DNA of 64,000 nucleotides, taken from Roseimaritima multifibrata (GTDB lineage: Bacteria > Planctomycetota > Planctomycetia > Pirellulales > Pirellulaceae). The stretch is taken from NCBI RefSeq assembly GCF_007741495.1, contig NZ_CP036262.1:4278001-4342000 (forward strand), given 5' to 3'. The notes beneath the pieces are model-generated. The model saw nothing but the letters and a program-made list of their open reading frames with translations. It had not been told where the DNA came from and did no database searches. Below, one piece after another: positions 17,394 to 26,245 of this stretch; position 1 is the stretch's first letter; every line of letters begins with the position of its first letter. The position numbers and the translations under genes were made by a program.

Positions 17394-18068
17394 ATGAATT
17401 GCCGCCTCAATCAATCGAAACGATCCATTGCCAGTCTATCGATAATCGCAGCGACCGCTTTCGTGCTCAGTTCACTTTCGACCAGCACCGCGGACGCTCA
17501 ATCCGGAACTCGAACACGGCCGACCGCTCGACCTTCCGCAGCTCAGGCGGGAAGTGGCACCCGGACGGCCGCTAACGCTGTGGGACTGCAAGGTTATTGC
17601 CCCGTTTGCGTCATCGAAGCGAAGCAGTGGATGAAGGGCACGGCGCAGATCTCGGCAAATCACGATGGTAAGACTTACCTTTTTCCAAGTGAAGAACAGA
17701 AGCAAATGTTCCTCGCGAATCCTTCTAAGTACACACCGATCCTTGGTGGCGACTGCGTCGTTGCATTGGTCGAAATGGGAAAACGCGTTCCGGGGAGCGT
17801 CCAATTTGCCGCCTTACACGAAGGACACCTCTACCTGTTCGCAAACGAAAAAGCGAAAGGCATGTTCCAAGCCAATAAAGAGAAGTACGCTCACGCCGAT
17901 GTTGCACTAGGCGGCAAATGTTCGGTTTGCCGAGTTGAAATGAACCAGGACGTGGACGGAGTTCCCGAATTCACCAGCCTCCACAAAGGGATGCGATATC
18001 TGTTCCCAGGCGAAAAGCAACAACAAATGTTCAATCAAAACCCTGCGAAGTACGAAGTGGCCAAATAG
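17394..18068 (+). CDS. Secreted protein with three YHS-like modules
   Basis: 224 residues from ATG 17394 (GAAGAG eight bases upstream), where a signal peptide begins (ends about 35, STADAQSG). After an Arg/Thr-rich linker come three repeats of about 48 residues, at about 66-113, 117-165 and 172-220. Each has a cysteine element, then a F/Y-L-F strand, then an MF..N..KY helix. Module 1 has GYCPVC, module 3 has GKCSVC, and module 2 has GDCVVA and so lacks the second cysteine. YHS domains usually bind metals and occur with heavy-metal pumps. Export and the location beside the ars/pst operon suggest periplasmic metal or metalloid binding; this is inference. Confidence 0.82.
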   Translation: MNCRLNQSKRSIASLSIIAATAFVLSSLSTSTADAQSGTRTRPTARPSAAQAGSGTRTAANAVGLQGYCPVCVIEAKQWMKGTAQISANHDGKTYLFPSEEQKQMFLANPSKYTPILGGDCVVALVEMGKRVPGSVQFAALHEGHLYLFANEKAKGMFQANKEKYAHADVALGGKCSVCRVEMNQDVDGVPEFTSLHKGMRYLFPGEKQQQMFNQNPAKYEVAK

Positions 18069-18191
18069 AGCCCTGGGGAAGCCAGGCAAAGGTCCAGAGT
18101 CTTCTCTCGCACCCGAATTGTCATATTTTGGGTGCGATACGAATTGGAACGGACAACGGCGTGGCGAAGAACGTTCACGCTATCGATCAAC

Positions 18192-18245
18192 AACGCCTCT
18201 TGGAAATCGGAACGTACAAATAGCACGTACCGATCGAGAGGCGTT
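18192..18245. repeat. Large imperfect inverted repeat downstream of the YHS gene
   Basis: Outer arms AACGCCTCT (18192-18200) and AGAGGCGTT (18237-18245) are perfectly complementary. Inner segments CGGAACGT and ACGTACCG nearly pair. There is no T-run after it, so it is not a textbook terminator. Confidence 0.6.
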
Positions 18246-18390
18246 AGTCGTAAAATCGCAGACGATTTCTCTCGGCGGCATCTCCGTCACGCTGTTTCGA
18301 AACGGCATCTGCCTCGGCACTCCAGTAAGTGGACTTTCTTCGCCGCGGCCTACGTTCAATGCGATCTAGTGTCCCATTTTACCGACGGTC

Positions 18391-18423
18391 CTCTTAGCCG
18401 ATCGGCGAGCGCCGACCGTTAGT
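18391..18423. repeat. REP-like palindrome
   Basis: CTCTTAGCCGATCGGCGAGC continues into GCCGACCGTTAG, an imperfect palindrome centred on CGGCGAGCGCCG. It resembles short GC-rich palindromes scattered through Rhodopirellula-type genomes (from memory). It differs from the 24550/24604/59006 element. Confidence 0.5.
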
Positions 18424-18756
18424 AATCGGTTAATTGCAAGACGGTTTCCCAGTCGCCTTGCGCCGCGACACGACGATTTCTTTCCGCTGTTCCGCAAGCG
18501 TCTGTCGTTCATTCGATAACGGAAGATGGGGTGAAACAGCTTGGGCCAGCGGGCGGACAGACGGGGGCCGCTTGTAGGGATCATTTCAGCTTTCCCAGTA
18601 CTGGTCGTCTATTGGTCTGACTGGATTAAACGATTTCTTTAACGGGCCCATTATTGTGCTCTATGTTTTCCCAGCCGTCCTTTTGGGGGCACGCAAACCC
18701 ACAACAGGACAGTCCTTCAAGTGGAAGAACCCTTGACGGATGAATGAACGAAAACA

Positions 18757-19647
18757 ATGGATCGGGGCATGATTTCAACAAAACAACCAGCGACCACCGG
18801 CGTAACGCCATCCGAATTGGCATCGGCGATGGTGGCAGCTTTGCAAAGCGACCGGGGGCAGACATCAATTCACTTCCCATCGACGCTATCGAAGTTAGCT
18901 TCCCAAATCGGATGGGAGGGGAGTCGCAAAGCGATTGTGAAAGCGTCTTGTCTGCGTATTTTCACGGACAACGTCATTGTCGCGAGACGACAGACCTGGG
19001 ATGCCCCTTTGGCGTTGATCGACCATGTGTCAGCTTTGGCCGAAGATTCAGAAACGCTCCTTTTCGCGCTCAAATACCGTTCGCAAAACAAGACCAAAGC
19101 CCACACACCGGCTGAACTCGCATCCGTGTTGACGAATCGTCTCGGAGGCGACCTGCGGAAGCAATTCCGACAATCGTTGCAACAGCGAATCCAATCCCAG
19201 TCTTTACCAAGAACAGTCGGCTGCATCGCAGGTGGGCAGGGGCGACCGCGACTATTTCAATTGCAAGACCTACAGCCTCAGGCATGGCAGCTTGCGATCC
19301 TGGCGGCTGAAAACAACAACCCAGTAGAAGATCGCCAGAAGAAGAACGTTCAAGTGGAAACGGTCGCACCATCAAGCGATCGCTTTGAACTCTTGTTTGA
19401 TGCAGCTTTTCAGCGACTGTGTCAATCACAGGGAGGACACAACTTCGTTGATCTTGCCAGTCTACGAACCGCGTTACCAGAATTCAGCTGCCAGTCCTTT
19501 GATACGGAATTACGCCGACTTCGAATCGCGCGACGCTATCGGCTATCGGGTGCCGAAAACCGCAACGACATCTCCCCTGCACAACGTAGCGCCGGAATCA
19601 GCGAAGCTGGTTCACTCCTCATTTACGCTCAACGAGTCGGATCATGA
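18757..19647 (+). CDS. Winged-helix-like partner protein of the HerA/Fe-S nuclease fusion
   Basis: 296 residues from ATG 18757; ATG 18769 is an alternative. No named family was recognised. Three winged-helix-like segments can be discerned: about 17-85; about 115-175 (HTPAELASVLTNRLG, ending in a wing-like GRPRLFQLQDL); and 205-295 (ELRRLRIARRYRLSG, then ISPAQRSAGI and a last strand SLLIYAQRV). The gene overlaps the 1581-residue ATPase/nuclease gene by ATGA (19644-19647), so the two are surely co-translated and probably act together. A DNA-binding or adaptor role for the large ATPase is inference. Confidence 0.78.
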   Translation: MDRGMISTKQPATTGVTPSELASAMVAALQSDRGQTSIHFPSTLSKLASQIGWEGSRKAIVKASCLRIFTDNVIVARRQTWDAPLALIDHVSALAEDSETLLFALKYRSQNKTKAHTPAELASVLTNRLGGDLRKQFRQSLQQRIQSQSLPRTVGCIAGGQGRPRLFQLQDLQPQAWQLAILAAENNNPVEDRQKKNVQVETVAPSSDRFELLFDAAFQRLCQSQGGHNFVDLASLRTALPEFSCQSFDTELRRLRIARRYRLSGAENRNDISPAQRSAGISEAGSLLIYAQRVGS

Positions 19648-22600
19648 TCACCACAACCGAAAATCATTCTACGCTTACCGATTTTGCCCGGCACGTTCGT
19701 TTTTCAAACCCCTTTGAACAAAATCGTATTAGCGATGCAGGCGGGCAACCGCCCGCATACAACGTGGACGCGATCCATGCCGAGGAGTACGAAGAACTTT
19801 TGTACCTGGTGCGCCGCGTTCGCGGTGCCGCTGCCAGCGGAGCAATCCTGTGGGGAGAACCGGGCGTCGGCAAGAGTCACCTGATCGCACGCCTTGGAAG
19901 CGCCGTTCAGCAAGAAGCGTGCGTGACCTTTCTGCACAACGTTCAGGTCCGAGCCGAGCGTCTTCCGCGCTACGTACTAAAAACGATCCTCTGTCAACTG
20001 GCTCGTGATTCTAATGGCAGTCTACATGACGGCAAACTAAACCAATTGCTGGCCGCCACAGTAAAAAACGCTGCGGAAAAATGTGCGACACCTCCTTCGC
20101 TTTCGACGATCTACCAATCCTATCGAACCGTCTATATCGCACCAACCATCGAAGCGGGGAACACCGATCAAGAGATTGCTTACGAAATGCTGTTCGCATA
20201 CTTCGTGGCTGTCTATCAGGGGAGACGCAGAAAGATCGATAGTCCGATCGCCGCGGAATACGCCCTGCGATGGCTAACAGGGGATCCCCTCGACGCAGAT
20301 CAAATCCGCGCGATTGGCATGCCGGAAAAAATTGCGGCGAAGGTCGAACAATTGATTCCGGATGACCAAGGCGTCGAAGCCGTCCTATCCGCTATCGCAA
20401 ACCTTGCGAAACAGGCCGACAAAACCTTCCTGATGCTATTCGACCAGGTCGACAACCTGAATGAGTCTCAGGTTTCTGCCTGGGCACGTTTTGCCCATGC
20501 ATTAATCGATCATGTCCCAAACCTGTTGGTCGTTACCTCAGGCGTGAGGGGACGTCTATTGGAGATGCAGGATTCTTCGGTTGTCAACGCAGCCAGTTGG
20601 GATCGCATCTCGCAGTACAAAATCGATATCGGTCGAATCTCTCCTGAGCAAGCTCGTGAATTGCTGCAGACTCGACTCGATACATTCCTCCAATCTTTTC
20701 AGTCCGACCCGACGATCAGTCAGCTTCGCGCATCCGATCCACTTTTCCCACTCGGCAGCAAGTGGTTTGACGATCGTGTCGGAACGGCATTGGAACTACG
20801 GCCACGCGACGTTATCAATTGGGCACAGGCACGCTTTCGTACGTTGGGAAAAGAACTACAAAACACGACCCCCGAGGAATGGTTGGCCGATCGAGCAACG
20901 GAGCAGAATGAACGGCTAACGTCAATCGATGTTGTGGAAACGGACACCGGTGCCGCTACCGGCAACGCCGCACAGCACACCGTGAATCGACAAGAGCTGA
21001 TCGATACCACGATCGAAGACAAACTGATCGAACAGTGCCGCCGGAGGGAACTGAATCCTGAAACATTGCCTGCCGATGCCGAAAACCTACTTGGATTAAC
21101 CGAACAGCTTTTGTCGCAGTGCATTGGAGAAGACCACGACTACAGCCTGCAGGCGTTCGAACGTTCTGTCGACGCAAAGAAAACGCCAAAGCCTGTCTTC
21201 GATCTATTGGTTTCAGAGCAGACACCCGCTGGAGAGCATCGCACAACCGGCGTTAAGTTCATCAGTACTTGCAGCAAAGTATCCGCCTACGCGTCTCTTC
21301 GCCGAATTGCCGAGAACCCGCTTCCACCCGAACACAGTCTAATTGTCACCGAATCGCGGGCGCCGCTGCAATTGGGCCCGAAAGGACAGGAACTCCTTGA
21401 CAATCTTCTCGCTCAAGGCGAAGACGTTTTTGCGATTCGAGAACTCAGCTTTAAGAGCGTTGTCGAACTAGATGCCCTTCAGGCGCTTATTGGACTCGCA
21501 CGCTCAGGCGACATTGAAATTTCCCTGCCGGATGGCCAATCCGAACCGATCGATGCCGGCCAGGTCGCCGCAGCACATCATCGCGCAGGTCGCTATTTGC
21601 AGCACGACCTACTGCGAGAACTGTTAACCGAAGAGTCGGCCGTTGCTGCCGAACCTGAACTGGAACAAGATTCTTCGATATCGGACGAAATCGAAAAATT
21701 TGTCATTGCACAACTTTCGCCAGACGAAGCGGTTTCCACTGCGGAGCTAACCGCGAAATTTCAAGGGGAATCATCAGCCGAAAACCGCCCAGAAGGGTTG
21801 CTGGAGCAACAGGTCGAACGAACGGTTTCGGTTATGCATAAGGCAGGCAAGATTATCGCCCAGCCTGAAGGTTCGCTGACGTTTGTCCGCTTGCCCAAAG
21901 CGATTAGTCTGCCCCAAGATTCTTCGGGCGAATTGCAAATCGATTCACAGCCTGCACGCTTTACGGTTTCACAGGTTCGCCAAGCTGCAGCTTGCCCGCG
22001 TCTGTTGCACCTTGATGCTGAAGCAACGCGCACGAAAAGCCTACGCCGCCCTCGTGTCACTCGCATTTGGCAAAACGCTGACAATCCAACCGATTTTGCA
22101 CTCGGCAACGTATTCCATCGAGCGGTAGAGAAATTTACCGATTCGGCGACCCGTTCCAAAAAGCTGCACTCGGTTTTGGAAAAGTCCTCCGGCGTCAAAG
22201 ACTTGGGGAAACACCTGCAACAATTGGTCAACGCCCAAATCCCAGTCTCTAGCCTGACCAAGGCGAATCCTGTTCACGTTCGAAATCTTCAACAAGCGAT
22301 CCGTACCTACACGAACGAGATAGCCGGAATTTTGAACATGGGACTTACCCAGCGTCAGTCGCCAACGAAAATCATCACGGAGGTTTTTGGTGACTTACGC
22401 AGGCAGGTAGACGTGACCTTCCACGTCGGCCCCAGCGGACGCCAGGTCCACGTTACGGGCAAACTGGATTTCGTATTCTACGATTGGCAACGGCAGGGCC
22501 GCCGCATCATCGACTATAAATTGACTCCAGGAAAAAGTGTGCAAGCCGACCTGTTTCAGGTGGCTGCATACGCATTAATGCATCATCAGCAACATGGCTC

Positions 22601-24389
22601 TAAACCCGATGCCGGTCTGCTGTACCTTTATCCCAAGCGAAAAATCGTGGAAATGTCGTGGGCGCAGATCCACGAACAACGCCACCAAGTCTACGATCTT
22701 CTCTCTTCGATGGTGGAGTGGCAAGACTTCGAAAGTTCAAGCCAGATTGGCTTGCACCCACCCGGGAATTCAGCCTACTGCAACGGGTGCCGTTACAACA
22801 AAGAATGTCCATCACGGCTTGGACCTCTTGACGTTGGTGCTCAACGAACGTTTTGGTCGGATGCCAAAAAGAGCGGAGAAACCGGCGAACCACTCGTCCA
22901 ACGGTCCGACGCAACGTGCAAAGCCCCATCGCCTTTGACAACACCCGTGACGACACCCGCGGTCCCTCAAACGAATGGCCCAGCGTCCGAAACGTTGACG
23001 GTAAAGGAACAGACGTGCAAAGACGACGTCGCTCCAGCACCTAAGAAGAACGCTTCGAAGGAAAACCTCGTCCCCTGCGAACCAACTTCAACCAAATCAC
23101 CAGCGGAGAGTGGTTTGCTTTTGGGGCTGACGCCAGACGGGGTCGACGTCCAGTTACCACTGGATATTCTCCCGTCGCACGTTGCGATCGTCGGTGCTGC
23201 TGGCAGCGGAAAGACGTGGATGGCAAAAACGGTTGTGGAAGAAGCCATCCGCAAAGGAATTCCTGTGCTGGCGATCGACCCCCAAGGCGATTTGGTGCAG
23301 TTTATTCGCGAAGCAAAATCGTTCGCGGGGACGGATGATCAATCACGCGAAGACTACCTGCAACGAGTGGATCCCCGGATCTATACACCTGGGTCCTCAC
23401 ATGCAACGCGACTGAGTATCGATCCGATTCGCTTTCCGTCGGATTCCGAATTGCAAAGCATTGCAAATCCTCAGCGTCGTAACGAAGAGCGTGCTGGGAT
23501 GTTGAATTCCACGATTTCTAATCTGATAAAACTTACGAAGACGGCAGGTGACAAAGATCTGCAATCAACCTTTCTATTGAATTTGTCGAAACTGCTTCTA
23601 GCCGCACAGACGACACCAAAGTCGACACTGCATTTGCGAGATTTAGCCGCCGGCGTCATGGCTCCGGATGCCGTCGGAATGGACAATGCCGATGACTATC
23701 TGCCAAAAGCACAACGTGAAAAACTTGGTCGCAAGCTGCGGACCCTTTTCGATGGACCGCAGGCCCGACTGTTTGGGGGTGGACAGCCTCTTGATATCGA
23801 CGCGTTTTGTAAATCGGACGTCGCAGGCAAAACGCCTCTCAATGTCATCTATTTGAATGCGTTGGCGAATGAAGACGAGAAGCAGTTTTTCGTCGCGTCT
23901 CTTGCGACGGAATTGTATCGCTGGATGGTGACGTCCAAATCCAGTGGCGGGAAGGCAAAACTGCTCGTCTATATCGACGAAGCCAGAGATTTTGCTCCTG
24001 CGGGCGGACAGAAACCACCTGCCAAAGATCCCTTGATCCGACTGTTTTCTCAAGGGCGGAAATTTGGAGTCGCAGGATTGATCTGTACCCAAAGCCCACG
24101 CTCGGTTGATTACAACATTTTCAGCAATTGCAGCACAAAATTGATCGGACGTTTGGAGAGTGCACAGGATGTGGACCGAGTCAAAGAGTGGTTCGGCAAT
24201 GATGGTGGGACTCCCCCATGGCTGAATCAGCGAAAATCCGCTGATCGTGGGACTTTCATCGCCCGTTGGCCCGGAATTCCCAGTGCACTAAACGGTAAAG
24301 CTTTTAAGGGACGTCCACTCTATTCATTGCACGAGGGTGCTTGGTCACCATCCCAAGTCGAAGAAGCGATGCAAGAGAATCAAAACTAA
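19644..24389 (+). CDS. Giant fusion: P-loop ATPase + Fe-S PD-(D/E)XK nuclease + HerA-type ATPase
   Basis: 1581 residues. (1) N-terminal ATPase: LWGEPGVGKSHLIARL (Walker A, about 70-83) and TFLMLFDQVDNLNES (Walker B, about 260-272), with an ORC/STAND- or BrxD-like feel. (2) About 440-750: no recognised domain; includes LIVTESRAPLQLG and helix-rich, possibly winged-helix parts. (3) About 770-1062: AddB/Cas4-type nuclease with AACPRLLHLD (cysteine about 784), GNVFHRAVEKF (His), GKLDFVFYD (Asp), RIIDYKLTPG (D-x-K) and FQVAAYAL (QxxxY), closing with YCNGCRYNKECP (CxxCx5C), so four cysteines for a 4Fe-4S cluster. (4) About 1065-1160: low-complexity Pro/Thr/Lys linker. (5) About 1165-1581: HerA/DUF87 ATPase with IVGAAGSGKTWMAK (Walker A, about 1181-1194), LAIDPQGDLVQF, LLVYIDEARDFAP (Walker B) and FGVAGLICTQSP. 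All catalytic motifs look intact. Likely DNA end processing or defence against foreign DNA; function is inferred. Confidence 0.88.
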   Translation: MITTTENHSTLTDFARHVRFSNPFEQNRISDAGGQPPAYNVDAIHAEEYEELLYLVRRVRGAAASGAILWGEPGVGKSHLIARLGSAVQQEACVTFLHNVQVRAERLPRYVLKTILCQLARDSNGSLHDGKLNQLLAATVKNAAEKCATPPSLSTIYQSYRTVYIAPTIEAGNTDQEIAYEMLFAYFVAVYQGRRRKIDSPIAAEYALRWLTGDPLDADQIRAIGMPEKIAAKVEQLIPDDQGVEAVLSAIANLAKQADKTFLMLFDQVDNLNESQVSAWARFAHALIDHVPNLLVVTSGVRGRLLEMQDSSVVNAASWDRISQYKIDIGRISPEQARELLQTRLDTFLQSFQSDPTISQLRASDPLFPLGSKWFDDRVGTALELRPRDVINWAQARFRTLGKELQNTTPEEWLADRATEQNERLTSIDVVETDTGAATGNAAQHTVNRQELIDTTIEDKLIEQCRRRELNPETLPADAENLLGLTEQLLSQCIGEDHDYSLQAFERSVDAKKTPKPVFDLLVSEQTPAGEHRTTGVKFISTCSKVSAYASLRRIAENPLPPEHSLIVTESRAPLQLGPKGQELLDNLLAQGEDVFAIRELSFKSVVELDALQALIGLARSGDIEISLPDGQSEPIDAGQVAAAHHRAGRYLQHDLLRELLTEESAVAAEPELEQDSSISDEIEKFVIAQLSPDEAVSTAELTAKFQGESSAENRPEGLLEQQVERTVSVMHKAGKIIAQPEGSLTFVRLPKAISLPQDSSGELQIDSQPARFTVSQVRQAAACPRLLHLDAEATRTKSLRRPRVTRIWQNADNPTDFALGNVFHRAVEKFTDSATRSKKLHSVLEKSSGVKDLGKHLQQLVNAQIPVSSLTKANPVHVRNLQQAIRTYTNEIAGILNMGLTQRQSPTKIITEVFGDLRRQVDVTFHVGPSGRQVHVTGKLDFVFYDWQRQGRRIIDYKLTPGKSVQADLFQVAAYALMHHQQHGSKPDAGLLYLYPKRKIVEMSWAQIHEQRHQVYDLLSSMVEWQDFESSSQIGLHPPGNSAYCNGCRYNKECPSRLGPLDVGAQRTFWSDAKKSGETGEPLVQRSDATCKAPSPLTTPVTTPAVPQTNGPASETLTVKEQTCKDDVAPAPKKNASKENLVPCEPTSTKSPAESGLLLGLTPDGVDVQLPLDILPSHVAIVGAAGSGKTWMAKTVVEEAIRKGIPVLAIDPQGDLVQFIREAKSFAGTDDQSREDYLQRVDPRIYTPGSSHATRLSIDPIRFPSDSELQSIANPQRRNEERAGMLNSTISNLIKLTKTAGDKDLQSTFLLNLSKLLLAAQTTPKSTLHLRDLAAGVMAPDAVGMDNADDYLPKAQREKLGRKLRTLFDGPQARLFGGGQPLDIDAFCKSDVAGKTPLNVIYLNALANEDEKQFFVASLATELYRWMVTSKSSGGKAKLLVYIDEARDFAPAGGQKPPAKDPLIRLFSQGRKFGVAGLICTQSPRSVDYNIFSNCSTKLIGRLESAQDVDRVKEWFGNDGGTPPWLNQRKSADRGTFIARWPGIPSALNGKAFKGRPLYSLHEGAWSPSQVEEAMQENQN

Positions 24390-24549
24390 CCGTTGCATCA
24401 ATCCGGGATTAGTCGCATTTTTGTGGTTGGTATCGAACGGATTCGCTGCCGTGATTCCGAAAGCCGACCCTCAACGACTTTGGGAACCGCACAAGGCGAA
24501 GGTTATTTGCCTTGTTCGCGGAACGGCGGAAGTCCAATGCCAGCGCCGT

Positions 24550-24633
24550 TCTTAGCGGAACGGCGCGTGCCGTCCGACAGTCGTTCTGGAAGCTTCGCGT
24601 ATTTGCCGGACGGCTCGCGCCGTTCCGCTAAGA
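24550..24633. repeat. Inverted pair of a 30-bp REP-like element (region 24390-24782)
   Basis: 24604-24633 begins TGCCGGACGGCTCGCGCCGT and ends TCCGCTAAGA. 24550-24579 is its reverse complement with two or three mismatches, 24 bases away. A third copy is at 59006-59035. The left copy itself folds (CGCCGTTC-TTAGCG-GAACGGCG). Another hairpin, CAAGGC...GCCTTG, is at 24492-24514. Together they could act as a bidirectional terminator after the large ATPase gene. The rest of the 393-base gap shows no gene. Confidence 0.7.
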
Positions 24634-24782
24634 GAATAACACGCAAGTTGCCGAGATCGGGTGTGGATTTACTCGATTTCGCGATGAGAGGGGCTGCGAT
24701 TATCTCTGTTGCGGCGATCTCCTAGACAGTTAGAATGGAGACGTTCTGGCAAGCGACCGTTTAATACGTTGAAAGATCGAAT

Positions 24783-26102
24783 ATGCTCAATCGTCGAAGA
24801 CTATTGCGAGGAATGGCTGCAGGGACCGGAGCCGCTCTTGGTGCATCGATGCTCCCCGATCGTCTATTGGCTTCGCCCACAGCTAGTGGGCCAGCAAAAC
24901 GTGTTATCTTTTTTATGCAGAACCAGGGATTTGATCCCCAAACCTGTATCCCTGCTGGAATGACTACCAGCGGCTCGCTGGCGAAAGCGACGCTTCCCGA
25001 GCCCATCAGTGCACTGGAACCTTTCAAAGACCGCTTGCACATCATTAACGGTCTACACGGCCTCCATACCAGCCCTTCCCACAGCGCCTTCTTCGGAGCA
25101 CTTGGTGGTTATCGCGGGAGCGACGGAGTGCCCCCCAGTGCATCGACGATCGATTACGAACTTAGCAAGGCTCTGCCGCAAACGCTTTTGCCCCATCTGT
25201 GCATCGGCATGGACTCCATCGAGAACATGAAGGGCAAACCGACAATTGCGACGCTGTCGGCCAGCGGCGCCGGGCAGCCGATCTTCATGCACTCGAACCC
25301 GAACCACCTTTACCAGATGTTGTACGGCGGTATTTCGACCGGAGCCATTCGGCAACAGCACGAAGCTCGCTCGGGGGTCATGAATCAAATCGAAAGATTG
25401 GCCGCGGCGAAAGGACAATCGCTTCCTCTGTCCGACCAACAGCGTTACGGCCAATTTGTCCAAGGTTTTAAAGATGTGAATGGGCTCCGTGATCGCCTGG
25501 ACACGGTTGCAGACCATTTGCAAAAATTTGCACCCAAAGTCGATGAACGCTACACCAAACCGGAATTTGAAACCGACTGGCATGATGTCTTGCTGGATCT
25601 TGGTATCTCCGCACTCACTTCCGGCATCACCAACACCCTGACCATCGGATCGGGTCGAGGCGAAATCTTCGGTGCCTGGAAGGGTTTGGGCATCGATCAA
25701 CAGGGACATAACCTGGGGCATATGGATCAACCGGACAATCCGATCTGGATCAAGATTCGTCAGTACAACAGCCGCATGCTGGTTCGGATTATGGAAACGC
25801 TGGAAAGCGTCCCGGAAGGTAGCGGGACGATGATGGACAATACTGTAATCGTCTACACCAGCAACAACGCCGACAAACAGCACACCAACGGCGGGAACTG
25901 GCCGGTCATGCTGCTTGGCAACTTAGACGGCGCTTTCAAATCGGGTTGCTTCACACAACTGGACGGCAAGCGACCGATCAACGCGCTCTACACGTCGCTC
26001 CTTCGCGCCGCTGGCCAGAACGTCGATCGCTTCAACATGGACGACAAAATGGCGAAAAAATTCGACGTCGCGAACGGTCCGCTCAAAGAAGTTTTGTCAT
26101 AA
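24783..26102 (+). CDS. DUF1552 domain-containing protein, Tat-exported
   Basis: 439 residues. The N-terminus has a twin-arginine signal ([20 protein letters not shown]). The body follows the DUF1552 pattern: [51 protein letters not shown], and [20 protein letters not shown] near the C-terminus. The fold is related to alkaline-phosphatase-like/DUF1501 proteins, but no reaction is established. It is paired with the DUF1588-type protein 143 bases downstream, the usual planctomycete arrangement. Confidence 0.9.
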   Translation: MLNRRRLLRGMAAGTGAALGASMLPDRLLASPTASGPAKRVIFFMQNQGFDPQTCIPAGMTTSGSLAKATLPEPISALEPFKDRLHIINGLHGLHTSPSHSAFFGALGGYRGSDGVPPSASTIDYELSKALPQTLLPHLCIGMDSIENMKGKPTIATLSASGAGQPIFMHSNPNHLYQMLYGGISTGAIRQQHEARSGVMNQIERLAAAKGQSLPLSDQQRYGQFVQGFKDVNGLRDRLDTVADHLQKFAPKVDERYTKPEFETDWHDVLLDLGISALTSGITNTLTIGSGRGEIFGAWKGLGIDQQGHNLGHMDQPDNPIWIKIRQYNSRMLVRIMETLESVPEGSGTMMDNTVIVYTSNNADKQHTNGGNWPVMLLGNLDGAFKSGCFTQLDGKRPINALYTSLLRAAGQNVDRFNMDDKMAKKFDVANGPLKEVLS

Positions 26103-26245
26103 GCAGGGAAGGCTCGTGCGGCTCATCAGCCCTGCACAGCTTCATCCTCCCGTTTGCGGGGAGGGTCGGACGCGGTAGCGGTTGAAGAGGGCACGCAGTC
26201 TGCCGTCCCCGAAACGACGCCGCACGCTCACCAAAAGAATCCGCG

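Larger units (their letters stand above)
18069..18756. other. Long intergenic region upstream of the HerA/nuclease locus
   Basis: About 690 bases. It contains a large imperfect hairpin (18192-18245), a small perfect one (AAATCG-CAGA-CGATTT, 18253-18268) and a REP-like palindrome (18391-18423). Short open frames (18118-18369, 18132-18422) look random. The promoter of the downstream two-gene locus should lie in the last 150 bases, but no consensus pair stands out. Confidence 0.5.

Noticed and set aside
19644-24389. BREX or Dnd/Ssp system component
   Set aside because: The first ATPase and HerA parts recall BrxD- and DptH-like proteins, but no methylase, PglZ, dndBCD or ssp genes lie nearby.
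26146-26164. CCTCCC...GGGAGG hairpin as terminator after the first DUF1552 gene
   Set aside because: No T-run follows and the partner gene continues on the same strand; more likely a common intergenic GC-rich palindrome.
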